DNA of 64,000 nucleotides from Micromussa lordhowensis (GCA_964020085.1 OZ026596.1:46183103-46247102); one strand, 5' to 3'; positions 24,262-36,585 are shown, numbered from the stretch's first letter. The notes: generated by a model from the sequence alone, not told the origin. Program-made: numbers and translations.

Positions 24262-24693
24262 TTACCGTGATAGGCTTGTTCTTTTTTCCAATAGTTCTGC
24301 CAAAATTCTCTTATTCTGTATCAAACGCTTATTGATTCCTAACTCTGCCAACCCATCTATAAATGTGTTGAGGGCGCGGGGTTTAATAATATCGTCGTTA
24401 TAGGGGAGTAACACATATTCAACCAGCTCTGAAATGTTCGTCACTGGTATTATTCGCTGGTTTCGGAGTAACTGTTTGCGAGGTGTCGAAAACAAGATAT
24501 CTTTGGAAGCCGCCATGCTGTGTAATAGATCGGAGGCCTTTTGTCGAGAAACGAGTTGGGAAAGACCTTCTAAAACATCTTTAATTCGAGGTTCTTCGTT
24601 ATCGCTTTCGTCGTTTTCACTTGCGTTGGTGCCTTCATAATCACTCTCTTCCTCTTCATCCCAGTCGGCTTTTCTCTTCATATTGTCCAGCAC
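24262..24693 (-). CDS. Polinton-like structural protein with acidic N-terminus
   Basis: 143 residues. The N-terminus is acidic (DEEEESDYEG). The C-terminal half, with ILFSTPRKQLLRNQRIIPVT, LVEYVLLPYND, KPRALNTFIDGLAELG and NKRLI, matches my memory of a small conserved protein next to capsid genes in cnidarian Polintons. The function is unknown, probably virion-associated. It is followed by the zinc-ribbon frame after 25 bases. The frame is intact. Confidence 0.55.
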   Translation of the reverse strand: MLDNMKRKADWDEEEESDYEGTNASENDESDNEEPRIKDVLEGLSQLVSRQKASDLLHSMAASKDILFSTPRKQLLRNQRIIPVTNISELVEYVLLPYNDDIIKPRALNTFIDGLAELGINKRLIQNKRILAELLEKRTSLSR

Positions 24694-24744
24694 TCGTTAA
24701 CGTCAAGAACCGACTGATTATACCACAGACTAGGTCGCGACGTT

Positions 24745-25077
24745 TTATAACATTAGGGGCGCTATGCTAGTTAGAACTGGGATTAGCAAATCTTGATAAT
24801 GTATAAATCCTCCACCTCCTTGAGCAAGGGTTTGCTTCTTTGTCTTGTAAGGAACACTTGATTGAACGAGACTAACAAGGGCATCTATATGCTTTTTTAA
24901 GTTGCTCTTCACTTCCTTAGAGACCGGTATGTTTCCATGACACATATTAAGAAGAATTTGAACTAATGCGTGTATCTGTTCTGGGGTGGCTGTCTCTAGA
25001 AGAAACTGACGCTGATGTTCTGGGCAACAAGTTAAGAGATGAAGGTAAGGTAGATTGTTCTTTACTACTCGAGACAT
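24745..25077 (-). CDS. Polinton-like core/virion protein
   Basis: I choose the internal start (MSRVVKNNLPYLHLL), which gives about 110 residues; the open frame continues 26 codons upstream. It has a Cys/His-containing stretch (LLTCCPEHQRQFL), a helical core (ILLNMCHGNIPVS), basic residues, and a C-terminal GGGGF with a hydrophobic tail (LLIPVLTSIAPLML). This arrangement is common in Polinton/adintovirus-like loci of cnidarians; I infer a membrane-interacting core protein. Confidence 0.5.
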   Translation of the reverse strand: MSRVVKNNLPYLHLLTCCPEHQRQFLLETATPEQIHALVQILLNMCHGNIPVSKEVKSNLKKHIDALVSLVQSSVPYKTKKQTLAQGGGGFIHYQDLLIPVLTSIAPLML

Positions 25078-25145
25078 GGTCGTAAAAGGATTAAAGATGA
25101 CAGGTATCAGTATTTCATAATTTTGCCAGGAAGTCCCACTTAAAT

Positions 25146-25493
25146 TTACGACCAAAGTTGAAAGTCGTCTTGGTCTTGATCCAACACAACTGTTTTTGGT
25201 TTCTTGAACGAGGTTAAACCACGAAACTGCACTTTTCTTTTTGTAGCTTTTCTACCACTCCCAGCCTGAGGTACTAGTTCACGAATAGCTTCTTTACTAC
25301 GCTTTGCCAGCGCTGTGTTAACATTATTTCCTTCCAGACCATCTTGAGCCACTTGGGCTCCGGTTTGTAACGCCTTTTTGCCCAGTACTTTAGCACCTTG
25401 TTGTAAATGAGGCATCGCCCAACGGAAAAGACCTTTAAATATGGAATATAAGCTATAACCATGGTGAAATCGAGCACAGAAACGGCGTGACAA
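25146..25493 (-). CDS. Polinton-like basic minor capsid protein, N-terminus lost
   Basis: A frame of about 115 codons with LFRWAMPHLQQGAKVLGKKA, then a basic region (GSGRKATKRKVQFRG). It resembles the small basic capsid-cementing protein of Polintons and is a distant analogue of the 126-residue protein at 52303-52683. There is no ATG at the frame start, and the sequence stops matching at 25494, exactly where a perfect inverted repeat begins. The gene was therefore probably truncated there. Confidence 0.5.
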   Translation of the reverse strand: MSRRFCARFHHGYSLYSIFKGLFRWAMPHLQQGAKVLGKKALQTGAQVAQDGLEGNNVNTALAKRSKEAIRELVPQAGSGRKATKRKVQFRGLTSFKKPKTVVLDQDQDDFQLWS

Positions 25494-25580
25494 TGTGAAA
25501 ATTATAAGGATAGCTTCACTGTTGTTTTTGGTGGCGCGCGAGAGGACACGAATGCTTCTTCTATACTTATAATTTTCACA
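25494..25580. repeat. Perfect 15-bp inverted repeat at viral fragment edge
   Basis: TGTGAAAATTATAAG (25494-25508) and its reverse complement (25566-25580) enclose 57 bases. It lies at the broken 5' end of the capsid-like frame. Confidence 0.8.
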
Positions 25581-25768
25581 TTCACACGTTTTCTGTTGTT
25601 ACTAGCATAATAAGTATGTATTTTTTTTCCTACTTATACATTCAACTTTAACGCTTTGTAAGTTAATTTACTGAAGATGACAGAGTTTTCTGTCGAAACA
25701 TGTCTTTTAAACTCGCAGAAGTTTTGTCGTTTTCTTAAAAATTCTAATTTGCCTGCTAATATCAAGAA

Positions 25769-27060
25769 TGCTTATTAAACTTTGTAAATATAGTTGAACC
25801 TATACTGGGAACTGCTATCGGTCAGTTTGTGGGACTCGTCAAACATGCGTGGCGTCAGTGCCTAGCTGTGTGTGATTGTGAGGCCCTTACTGATTTGGCA
25901 ACTTGCCTGTTGAAGTAACCCTTCAGCAGCAGCAGCAGGTATGAAGGGCTCTGTCGTTGAAATAGTTCCGCCAGTTATCAAACCTTTCCTTTACGGCACG
26001 TCTGAATACGTTACTTGTCAACGAGTACGCACTTCACACTTGTGACATCACGTCGTTATTGATGCAAAAAGCTCAGGAGATGGTCACATGGCACTTCAAG
26101 ATACATTGTACTACTAAATGGGGTTTTAATGAACTCCGAAGCGTAAAGTAGTTTCCAAGGCTTTTTAGCACAGTTATTAGCGGAGCTCCGGCGGCCGAAG
26201 GCCGCCAAGCGGAGCCCCATACCCATATTAGGAAACTGAAGGGAACCCATGAACTGATTTTCTCATGTGTATCATGGCTAGCGGTATTGCTCGTGGGCGC
26301 GTACGCACGACGACGACGACGACGACGACGGTGGTGGAGTCGCGCAACATGGCGGCCACAATTGACACGTAAACCAAAACGACACGTAAACCCTTGGTTT
26401 AAAGCGTCCTTTGGACATCCATGTTGCAGTCAATTGACACCTGTCAAAACAAGGAATCCGCTGACCAGTATCACGTGACCATATCGCGGGCTCAAGTTCA
26501 GGGCTCATCGAGGTCACGTGTTTTTTTAAAGTTGACCGCTGCCCAAGTGCTGCTTTTTTCGATCAGATCGCGGGCTCATGTCAGGATTAACTTGCTGTAA
26601 ACAGCGTAGGGTTGGTAGGAAGCCGGTTAACGCTAACCCAGGATTAAAATTTAACCGAATTATAACCTTTTCTTTTGTACAAAGTTTTTTCACTGCTTTT
26701 GTTTTGCGTATTTTGCTTTTATTAAAATTCAAAACACAAAAACAATATACAGCAAAAATCTCACCGCAAAGTTACAAAACTCAAATCAAAATTCTACTTT
26801 ATCCTCGGCTAGTTTGATCGGGCTCTGAACAACCCGGCCCAGGAGCTACGCTTTTAGGCTGGCCTAAATCTATATATTATGTTGTGTATGTAGTTATTTG
26901 GTAATTTATATTAATCGGAGGGGAAAATGTATTTTACTTGTTAAGAGAGTGGTGAATGTAAATTAGATCTATGTAAATTACTGTAGGTATATTATTTTTT
27001 ATTTTCCTGTAAAGTAAACAAATTTCAATGTGTAATGTAACATAAGCTTAATTATGATAA
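25769..27060. repeat. Duplicated block, copy 2 (contains 700-bp insertion)
   Basis: Matches 10502-11090. The sequence breaks at 26179 and resumes at 26880. Confidence 0.75.
26180..26879. mobile_element. 700-bp insertion with TATTA target duplication
   Basis: TATTA flanks both ends (26175-26179 and 26875-26879), and the matching site in copy 1 has it once. The left end carries a GC-rich hairpin (GGAGCTCCGGCGGCC / GGCCGCC ... GGAGCCCC). A CGA/ACG triplet run is near 26306-26330. No transposase or reverse transcriptase is encoded; the class is unknown. Confidence 0.7.
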
Positions 27061-27244
27061 GTAAGCTTCTCCAATGATGTCGAGTTCCGGACTAGGGTCT
27101 TTGAATAACTGAGGAGAAAGTGCTGCCTTTATAAAGACATCTGCAAATGGTTAGGCTTTCTACTCTCCTCGGATAAGGACGATAAACCGTAGGCCCCATC
27201 TCACAACTCTTCATAATTAATTCTGTCGGACATAAAAGAACCCA

Positions 27245-30200
27245 CTCCGAAACTTTACAACTTCGTGTTTGGTGATCCACTCTTGATATATAAGCAACCC
27301 AATTTTAAACACTTGATAAATAGACTCCGCAACATTACCCACTTGATATATAGACTCCGCAACTTAAAACACTTGAGATATACACTCCGCAACTTTACAA
27401 CTTCTGTTTGGTGATCCACTCTTGATATATAGAGAACGCAACTTTAAACACTTGATATATACACAGCGCAACTTTCAACACTTGATATATAGACTCCGCA
27501 AATTTAAACACTTGATATATACACAACGCAACTTTAAACTCTTGATATATAGACTCTGCAACTTTAAACTTTTGATATATAGACTCCTCAACTTTAAATA
27601 CTTCATATATACCCAACGGACCTTTAAACGCTTGATATATAGACTCCGCAACTTTAAACCCTTGATATATAGACTCCGCAACTTTAGAAACTTATTATAA
27701 AGACAACGCACCTTTACATCTTCCTGTTTGGTGATTCACTCTTGACATATAGCCTCAGCAACTTTAAACACTTGATATATAGACTCCGAAACTTTAAGCA
27801 CTTGACATATAGACTCTGCAACTTTACAAATTCTTATTTGGTGATCCACCCTTGATATATAGACTCCGCAACGTTAAATACGCAACTTCTTATATACACA
27901 ACCCAACTTTAAACACTTTATATAAAGACTCCGCAACTTTAAACACTTCATATATACAACGCAAACTTAAACACTTGATATATTGACTCCGCAACTTTCA
28001 ACACTTGTTATATAGACTCCAAAACTTTACAACTTCTTGTTTGGTGTGATCCACTCTTGATATATAGACTCCGCAACTTTAAGCAATTGATATATAGACT
28101 CCGCAACTTTACAACTTCTTGTTTGATGATCCACTCTTAATATATAGACTTTGCAACTTTAAACACTTGATATATAGACTCCGCAACTTTCAACACTTGA
28201 TATATATATTCCGCAACTTTACAACTTCTTGTTTGGTGATCCACTCTTGATATATAGACTCCGCAACTTTACAACTTCTTGTTTGATTATCCACTCTTAA
28301 TATATAGACTTTGCAACTTTAAACACTTGATATATAGACTCCGCAACTTTCAACACTTGATATATATATTCCGCAACTTTACAACTTCTTGTTTGGTGAT
28401 CCACTCTTGATATATAGACTCCGCAACTTTAAACACTTGATATATAGACTCCGAAACCTTAAACACTTCATATATACACTCCGAAACTTTAAACACTTGA
28501 TATATCGACTCCGAAACTTTAAGCATTTAATATATAGACTCCGACACTTTAAACGCTTGATATATAGACTCTGCAACTTTAAACCCTTGATATATAGACT
28601 ACGCAACTTCAGAAACTTATTATAAAGACTACGCACCTTTACAACTTCCTGTTTGGTGATTCACTCTTGACATATAGCCTCCGTAACTTTAAACACTTGA
28701 TATATAGACTCTGAAACTTTAAGCACTTGATATATAGACTCTGCAACTTTACAAATTCTTATTTGGTGATCCACTCTTGATATATAGACTCCGCAACGTT
28801 AAATACGCAACTTCTTATATACACAACCCAACTTTAAACACTTTATATAAAGACTCCGCAACTTTAAACACTTCATATATACAACGCAAACTTAAACACT
28901 TGATATATTGACTCCGCACTTTTCAACACTTGTTATATAGACTCCACAACTTTACAACTTCTTGTTTGATGATCCACTCTTGATATATAGACTCCGCAAC
29001 TTTAAACACTTGATATATAGACTCTGCAACTTTACAACTTCTTGTTTGGTGATCCACTCTTAATATATCGATTCCGCCACATTAAACACTTGATATATAG
29101 ACTCTGCAACTTTTAGAACTTATCATAAAGACTACGCACCTTTAGAACTTCTTGTTTGGTGATCCGCTCTTGATATAGAGACTCCGCAACTTTTTTAAAC
29201 ACTTGGTATAAAGATAACACTTGATTTATAGACTCCGCAACTTTACAACTTCTTGTTTGATGATCCACTCTTGATATATAGAGTCCGCAACTTTAACTGC
29301 AACTTCTTATATACACAACCCAACTTTAAACACTTTATATAAAGACTCCGCAACTTTAAACACTTTATAGATACAACGCAAACTTAAACACTTGATATAT
29401 TGACTCTGCAACTTTCAACACTTGTTATATAGACTCGAAAACTTTACAACTTCTTGTTTGGTGTGATCCACTCTTGATATATAGACTCCGCAACTTTAAA
29501 CAACTGATATATAGACTCCGCAACTTTACAACTTCTTGTTTGATGATCCACTCTTAATATATAGACTTTGCAACTTTAAACAATTGATATATAGACTCCG
29601 CAACTTTACAACTTGTTTGATGATCCACTCTTAATATATAGACTTTGCAACTTTAAACATTTGATATATAGACTCCGCAACTTTAAACACTTGATATATA
29701 GACTCCGAGACCTTAAACACTTGATATATACACTCCGAAACTTTAAACACTTGATATATAGACTCTGCAACTTTAAACACTTGATATATAGACTCCGCAA
29801 CTTTAAACGTTTGATATATAGACTCCACAACTTGAGAACTTCTTGGTTTGTGATCCACTCTTGATATATAGACTCCACAACTTTAAACACTTGATATATA
29901 GACTCTGCAACTTTACAACTTCTTGTTTTGTGATCCATTCTTGATATATTGACTCCGCAACTTTGAACAATTGATTTCTAGACTCCGCACCTTTACAATT
30001 TCTTGTTTGGTGATCCGCTCTTGATATATAGACTCCGCAACTTTAAACACTTGATATATAGACTCTGGAACTTTACAACGTCTTGTTTGGTGATCCACTC
30101 TTGATATATACAGTCCGCAACTTTAACTGCAACTTCTTATATACACAACCCAACTTTAAACACTTCATATAAAGACTTCGCAACTTTAAACACTTCATAT

Positions 30201-31640
30201 ATACACAACGCAAACATAAACACTTGATATATGGACTCCGCAACTTTAAAAACTTGATATCTAGACTCCACAACTTTAAACACTTGATATATAGACTCCG
30301 CAACTTTAAACACTTGATATACAGACTCCGCAAACACTTGATATATAGACTCCGCAACTTTAAACACTTGATATATAGACTCGTCAACTTTAAACAATTG
30401 ATATATAGACAACACAGCCTTAAACACTTGATATATAGACTCCGCAACTTTAAACACTTGATATATAGATAACGCAACTTTAAACACTGGATATATAGAC
30501 TACACCACTTTAAACACCTTATATAAAGACTCCGCAACTTTAAACACTCGATATATAGACTACACCTCTTTAAACACTTGATATGAAGACTCTGCAACTG
30601 TAGACACTTGATATATAGACTACACCACTTTAAAGACTTTAAATAAAGATTCCGCTACTTTAAAACCTTTGATATATAGACTCACAAACTTTACCGTATC
30701 TTCTTTAGTGATCCACACTTAATATATAGAGAACCCAACTTTAAAACCTTTTTATATATAGACTCCGTAACTTTAAACTTTTGATGTATAGACATTTTAA
30801 CTTTAAACTCTTGATATAAAGATCTTTGAACTTTGAAACACTTGAGATATAGACTCTGCAACTTTAAAACTTCTTCTTTGGTTATCCAATCTTGATGTAC
30901 TTTAAACACTTGATATAGACTCCGCAACTTTAAACTCTTGATATAAAGATCTTGCAACTTAAAAACACTTTATATGTAAACTCCGCAACTTTACAACTTT
31001 TTTGGTGATCTACGCTTGATGTATCCACAAGGCAACTTGGAAGACTTGATATATAGACATGGCAACAAAAAAAGAAACACTTTATATATAGACTCTGCAG
31101 CTTTACAACGTTTTCTTTGGTTATTCACGCTTGATGTGTAGACAAGGCAACTTTAAACCGATTCCGCAACTCTTAACACTTGATATGAAGATTAGAATAC
31201 TTGATGTCTAGACTCCGTAACTTTAGAAAACTTTTGTTTTCGTCAACCACACTTGATATGGAGACGGCGCAACTTCAAACACGCGATAGAAAGACCCTTC
31301 AGATTTAAACAATTGATATTTAAACTATTTAACTTTAAAACTCTTTATATTATGAGAACTTATCTTTAAAAGATTTGATATAAAGACAACACTACCTTAC
31401 AACTTCTACTTTGGCGATCCACCATTGATATATAGACTTCGCAACTTTTTTAAACACTTGGTATAAAGATAACACTTGATATATAGATCGCAACTTTGTA
31501 ACTTATTCTTTGGTTATCCACACTTGCTACATGGACTCTTTGACGCTTGATGTAAAGACAACGCAACTTTAAACACTTGAAATTTACATAAAAAATATAC
31601 ATTCTACTCAGTAACTTTAAAAGACTTGATATACAGTCCC
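27245..31640. repeat. 30-bp/50-bp tandem repeat field 2 with higher-order units
   Basis: The same unit as field 1, here over 4 kb. It also shows a higher-order period of about 0.92 kb: the landmark CTTATTATAAAGAC lies near 27690 and again near 28612, and the ACACAACCCAACTTTAAACAC landmark recurs near 27895, 28815, 29315 and 30145. It decays to the right after about 30650. Confidence 0.93.
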
Positions 31641-31662
31641 CGCAACTATACAACGTCTTCTT

Positions 31663-32257
31663 TATTAGACAGACCACTTCACTCCTCATCAACCAATGCT
31701 TTAACAGTCCTAAGATGGATGAATCTCGAAGAACGTAGGAAATGTCATCGATGTATATATACATACAATTGTATTAATGGACAATTAGAACATTGTTTGG
31801 ACATTGTAAGAAAGAGTGACATGCACTCCTACAATACTCGCAACAAAGATACTATAACGCTCTCCAAAATCAAACACAATTGGGGAAAACATCGTTCGCG
31901 GTATCACTGTTTTAAAGACTTTAATGGGTTAGAGCAAACTATAAGAAAATCAGCAAATTTGCCAGTTTTTAAGAAGTGTCTTTTTTCTACATTTTATAAT
32001 TAACTTAATTAAATTTTTATTATTTTGTTTCTAATTTTTAATTTTTTAACTTTTTAATTATAATTTTAATTTATTATTATTTTTTTCTAGTGCATATACT
32101 GTGAATATTGCTGTGAATATTATATATATTCTGACTTTGCTTTATATTCCTAGATTTTAATTGTATTCTAACGTAATATATCTAATATTAGAAACTCTAT
32201 GTAAACTACTTTTAGTGATGGAGCCTCCTAATAAAAGATTGTTATTGTTATTATTTG
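31663..32257 (+). mobile_element. LINE 3' end (CR1/L2-like) inserted in copy 2
   Basis: The plus-strand frame includes LLDRPLHSSST, LRWMNLEERRKCH, YNCINGQL, HSYNTRN and KHNWGKHRSRY, ending VFKKCLFSTF. This is the C-terminal tail of CR1/L2 reverse transcriptases. It is followed by an AT-rich 3' UTR and a TTATTG/ATT tail. Copy 1 runs straight through the site (TCTTCTTT to GGTGATCC), giving a precise boundary. Confidence 0.85.
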
Positions 32258-32264
32258 GTGATCC

Positions 32265-32522
32265 ACTCTTGATATATAACACTTGATATAGAGACCCCGA
32301 AACTTTGCAACTTCGTCTTTGGTGATCTTTATATGATATATAAACAACGTTAAAGCACTTATTATACCATGCTCTACGAATATGGTAAGCGTACGCGTAT
32401 TTTTTTTTAGGCGTTTTTATTTGTTAAGTTTAGTTTGCTATATTTTTGGGGCGTTTTTAATCAAGCAATTATTCCACTCGCCCTTGTTGGATATGAGATG
32501 ATTATAGCCAACTTGGCGCTAT

Positions 32523-32559
<37 letters not shown>

Positions 32560-33120
32560 TCGCTTGTGGAATAATTGTTAAATAGACAATGCAACTTTTA
32601 AACACACGATAAAAAGACTCCGTAACTTGGTTACTTCTTGTTGGGTGATACACACTTGATATATAGACCCCGAAACTTTAAAACACTTGCTATATAGATC
32701 TCGCAACTTTAAAACTCTTGATACATAGACCCCGTAAGTCTACAACTTTTTCTTTGGTTATCCACACTTAATGTACGGACGAAAAAGAAATGTATGTAAT
32801 TTGTGTAAATATGTATGTAATTTTTTTTACCTACGGAGCATCAACGCAACTTTTAAATACTAGATATGTAGACCTCTAACTTTAAAACTCTTGATAGACG
32901 GACCCCGTAACTTTACAACTTCTTTAGTAATACACTCATGATACATGGACAACGCAAGTTTCATAATCTTTATAAATAGAAATCCGAAAATTTAAAACAC
33001 TTTATGCGTTGACTCCGCAGTGTTAAAGCACTAGATGTATCGGACATATGCAACTTGAGAACATTTAACTTTAAACAATTTGTAACTCTTTGATTTACAC
33101 TTGATATGTAAAGCTCGCAT
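32265..33120. repeat. Degenerate tail of tandem-repeat field 2
   Basis: Corresponds to 18048-19050, including repeat family B at about 32350-32590. Confidence 0.8.
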
Positions 33121-33867
33121 ATCATATCAAATTTGTGGTTGAAAGAGACTTAAAATGTAGTCAAAAAATCTTATCGTGATATTTGTTCTGTTTATATTTT
33201 TTGATTCTTACCTTTCTGTTTTTCTGTTGTTCTTGAAACGTTGCCATTCGGCGATTGAATGGCGCCATACTGCAACTTTTTGTCCGTTAACTTTCTGCCT
33301 ACACACTCGCGCTTCTTTTAAACCCTGTGTCGTTAATTTGCATTGTTTCGTAATCATTCTATTATTACGTCATATCGTGCGTGCGCAAAGTTTTTATCCT
33401 CACACGCGCGAATCATTTGATTTGTTGCAAAAGTAAATTTAAGCTGTTTGCGTTAGTGATGCTTACACGTCGCGGTATTTATTAGGGACTTTAAGATATG
33501 GTAAATCTAGGGTGTAGTACGGCGGCAAATCTGTTCACAGCCCTCTATTTCTCGTATCTTTATTATATCGTTGAACGGGCGGATAGAATCGCGAGAGAAC
33601 TTGACGCCAGCGCGGAACTGGAGACTTGAAAGGGTAGGGGGTGGGGGCCGAGAAAAAAGAGATCGCATCCCTGCTCCCACCCCCGCGTGCTTCGCGCTCG
33701 CTTCGCTCGCCTTTCTTTCGCGTGCGTTAAAAACACTACAGAAGCTGTGAATAGTCTCTCTACACCGCAAGTCCGCTATTCACGGACGTCCTGTCACTCT
33801 GCGCATACTCAGAGTCAAGTCTGACAAAAATACGAAACGAATTCTCTGCGCATGTTCAGAAAATAGA

Positions 33868-34015
33868 CCAATTTTGATATATTAAAATTCAGCCTATAGG
33901 CCTCAGCACGAGGCTCTGGGGAATAAATTGAGTTTGTGGGGTTTATTCCCCGGAGCCGCGTGTTGGGGTCTATTGTTTTAGGCTGAATTTTAATATTTCG
34001 ATTGGACCTTCTCAG
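33868..34015. mobile_element. MITE family C, copy 2
   Basis: Same insertion as 19831-19978, carried in the second duplicate, with small indels in the loop. Confidence 0.8.
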
Positions 34016-35173
34016 AGGTCACGATTCTTGGTGCTGACCAAAAGGAGCGCGTCCTATGGGGAGGAGAATGTTCTACTTCGGGAAAGCTCCAGGTTTCACC
34101 TACTCTTCACTACTTGAGTTTAAGCCTGCTGTTTACTTTTTGTTTTAACGCTATTTTCACTGTGTTTTTATTTAAATATTTTCAGTGCAGATAAAGAAAA
34201 GCTTCGTATGTACTGAGCTAAGCCATAGCTGTTTATTGCTGTTCAAAATTGATTTTATTAGAATATAAAGTTCTTTATTTCTAGCTTTATTACGTAGTTC
34301 GAACAACCTTGCCCGTGCTGAAATCGATCTTTTTAGAACTGTTATTTAGTTTTGTGGTTGGACTTTCAGGCGCGCGGTTCTAAAAGGCAAGACCGAGTTC
34401 TCGGAGATCATGGGAGATGTAAGGCGGATGCAGAAGAAGTAAAACATCATCATTAATCAAGCCTATGTCGTATAAAAGTAGAGTAAAGTCCTTGGTTTCC
34501 TTAAACGAAGCCATTTTTGTAAAGACACGTCGAGGATGCACACGCCGTTGACGTACAGCGAAAGTCAGCCTAGACCCTCACGGCCAAAGTAGCTTGCCAT
34601 AGCGCATCTTCAAATCGCTATTTTATACTCTCGACCTTCCACCTCCCTCTGGAGTCAGGTCTGCGCCGCAACCGGGCAAAAAGGCAACATTGTGGGCATA
34701 ATGAAACAAAATTACACAAAACTTGAAATCTCTTGTTCTTGATCCACTGACCACAGAGTTAACAGTCCCGGCCAACCGACCTCAAGTTGTATGCAGGGAT
34801 GATGAGCTGACCGGTCGTCGAAAGAAAAACACCGTCTATTTCTCGTTCTTCAAGCGTGAATATGGGGGCTAGTCAACTTCTGGCTAACCGGCTCGGGGCA
34901 AATCGAATTGGGGGCTAAACGACCGGTAACCGATGATGATTGACCTTCTCAAAGTAAAATTGTGAAATTTTGTTTTGAAAATGACAGTTTTATTGTGTTT
35001 TAGGGCATTGCTATGGGGGGAATGGAACACTTGACGTAAGCCCATGTTTGTTTATTCATTTGAGTTTGCGAGAAATAGTGCTGATGATACTAATGATACT
35101 CCGTATAAAAACCTTTATTTATGTGTAATTCATGATCAAATGTTATATTAGTTTCCACAGCTATCATGATAAA

Positions 35174-35242
35174 TTAGAACTTGACAGCATCAAAGTCATG
35201 AGCTCCAACACTTTGCTGTAGATATTCTCTGTAAAGCTGCTC
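35174..35242 (-). CDS. Terminal coding exon (copy 2)
   Basis: 69 bp, the same 22 codons plus TAA as 21175-21243, with TTTCAG acceptor and AATAAA signal at 35114-35119 on the minus strand. Exact conservation of the coding part hints at constraint, or a young duplication. Upstream exons, if any, lie to the right and were not found. Confidence 0.55.
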   Translation of the reverse strand, partial: EQLYREYLQQSVGAHDFDAVKF

Positions 35243-35461
35243 CTGAAACGAACAATCAGTCATGTTTACTGTAAGATCTGCAAGTTATTCATGTCTGGCA
35301 CATTCAACAAAAAACAGGTCCAAAAGTTCAGGGTTTTACATTTTCTACAGTCGTTAAGACTTTGGTACTATTTTGTTCAAACTGACCTGCACAGCTAAAT
35401 TTTTTGAAAAGGTTGCGGTCAATGTTGAGTAACAATTGAAAACAATGAATAATAACGCGAC

Positions 35462-35754
35462 TAATCGTATCTATAGCAAAATTCTCGATCGTGATTGGTT
35501 CTCCGCACGCCTATTTGTCACGTAATCGGCGCGCGATCACGTCGGTGTCCAATTACAGGTGTCCGATTTGAACTTTTTGTAATCGGACACCTGTAATTGG
35601 ATACCCACGTGATTTTCACCTCAATTTCACGCGCTTTAATGGTTTCCTTGGCAAAGTTTTCTACAGTTTCAAAACTTAGGAAAAGCGCTACAGACGTTTT
35701 CGCTCAAAAGAAGTTCTCAAAAGACATTTTTAATTTCGAAATTTGTTATAGATA

Positions 35755-35805
<51 letters not shown>

Positions 35806-35900
35806 TTCGTTATTTCAAATCGGCCTCGCGCTTCGCGCTCGTCCGATTTTGAAATTACTCACTCGATCCACACGGTCCAATTACTATTACTAATCATAAA
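35462..35900. repeat. Foldback repeat family A, copy 2
   Basis: TAATCGTATCTATA with CAAA at 35462 is inverted at 35742-35760, and AATCGGACACCTGTAATTGG is paired with its reverse near 35545-35560. It marks the right edge of the tandem duplication. Confidence 0.6.
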
Positions 35901-36580
35901 AGTTACAATTTCCTCGCTTGTGATTGCCATGTTGTTCCTGCTGATTTCTGCCGGAAGTTGCAGGGCATGCTGGGTTGAAAATTGGGGGGTACTAGCTCCA
36001 GTCCCCGTTGTAAAAACACGCGCGGAAAAAATGGCGTCGGTTTGTTTTCAATTGTTCGCTAGGTCGTCCCACAGGGAAAAATAACCTTTTGTTCTTGTAC
36101 TAAGCTCGAACGTTGGGTTTAAACAGCCTTTATTAAAATTTTTAAAGAGTAAAGCAGGTATACTACTTCGCAGCTTGAAGATTAATCGTTTAAATGACCA
36201 GCTCTGACAGAAGTTCGTTCGCGGCCCGGGATCCTTGTTTGTCCCGGCCCGGGATCCCTTGAATCCCAGATTTGTTTGTCCCGAGACCGTCTGAGAAACA
36301 CAGAAGCCTTACATTACTAATAAAATTATGAAAGGGCGATGCTAAGAGTGTGGTTTTTGCTTGAGATAGTTAACTGCAATGTCAAACAAGATGCACGTGT
36401 TGACATTTCCCAAATATGATTTTCATAACCCGCGCGACAACTCGCAAACAGTTTCATCGCAGTTTTTAATGGCCTTGGAATCTCGCGGCAAGGTTGTGGC
36501 AAAATTGCATCTCTGAGCAAAACAAAATGCTTTAAGGAGTATAATATCTCGCCTATCAAACAAACTTGAACAGTATCAAA
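35901..36580. other. No gene recognised; short GC-rich repeat
   Basis: Contains a repeat of CGGCCCGGGATCC (near 36221 and 36244) and a GC-richer stretch (35900-36060) that could be a promoter region for the exon to the right, but nothing decisive. Confidence 0.3.
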
Positions 36581-36585
36581 TCAAC

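Larger units (their letters stand above)
21466..35455. repeat. Tandem duplication, copy 2
   Basis: The second copy of the 14-15 kb unit (see 6400-21465). Private insertions are the LINE at about 22672-23291, the viral fragment at 23.9-25.5 kb, the 700-bp element at 26180-26879 and the LINE at 31663-32257. It lacks the 6457-6896, 8934-9653 and 17703-18040 elements of copy 1. Confidence 0.75.

Noticed and set aside
23300..24300. tRNA or rRNA genes
   Set aside because: None recognised here or elsewhere in the window on reading both strands.
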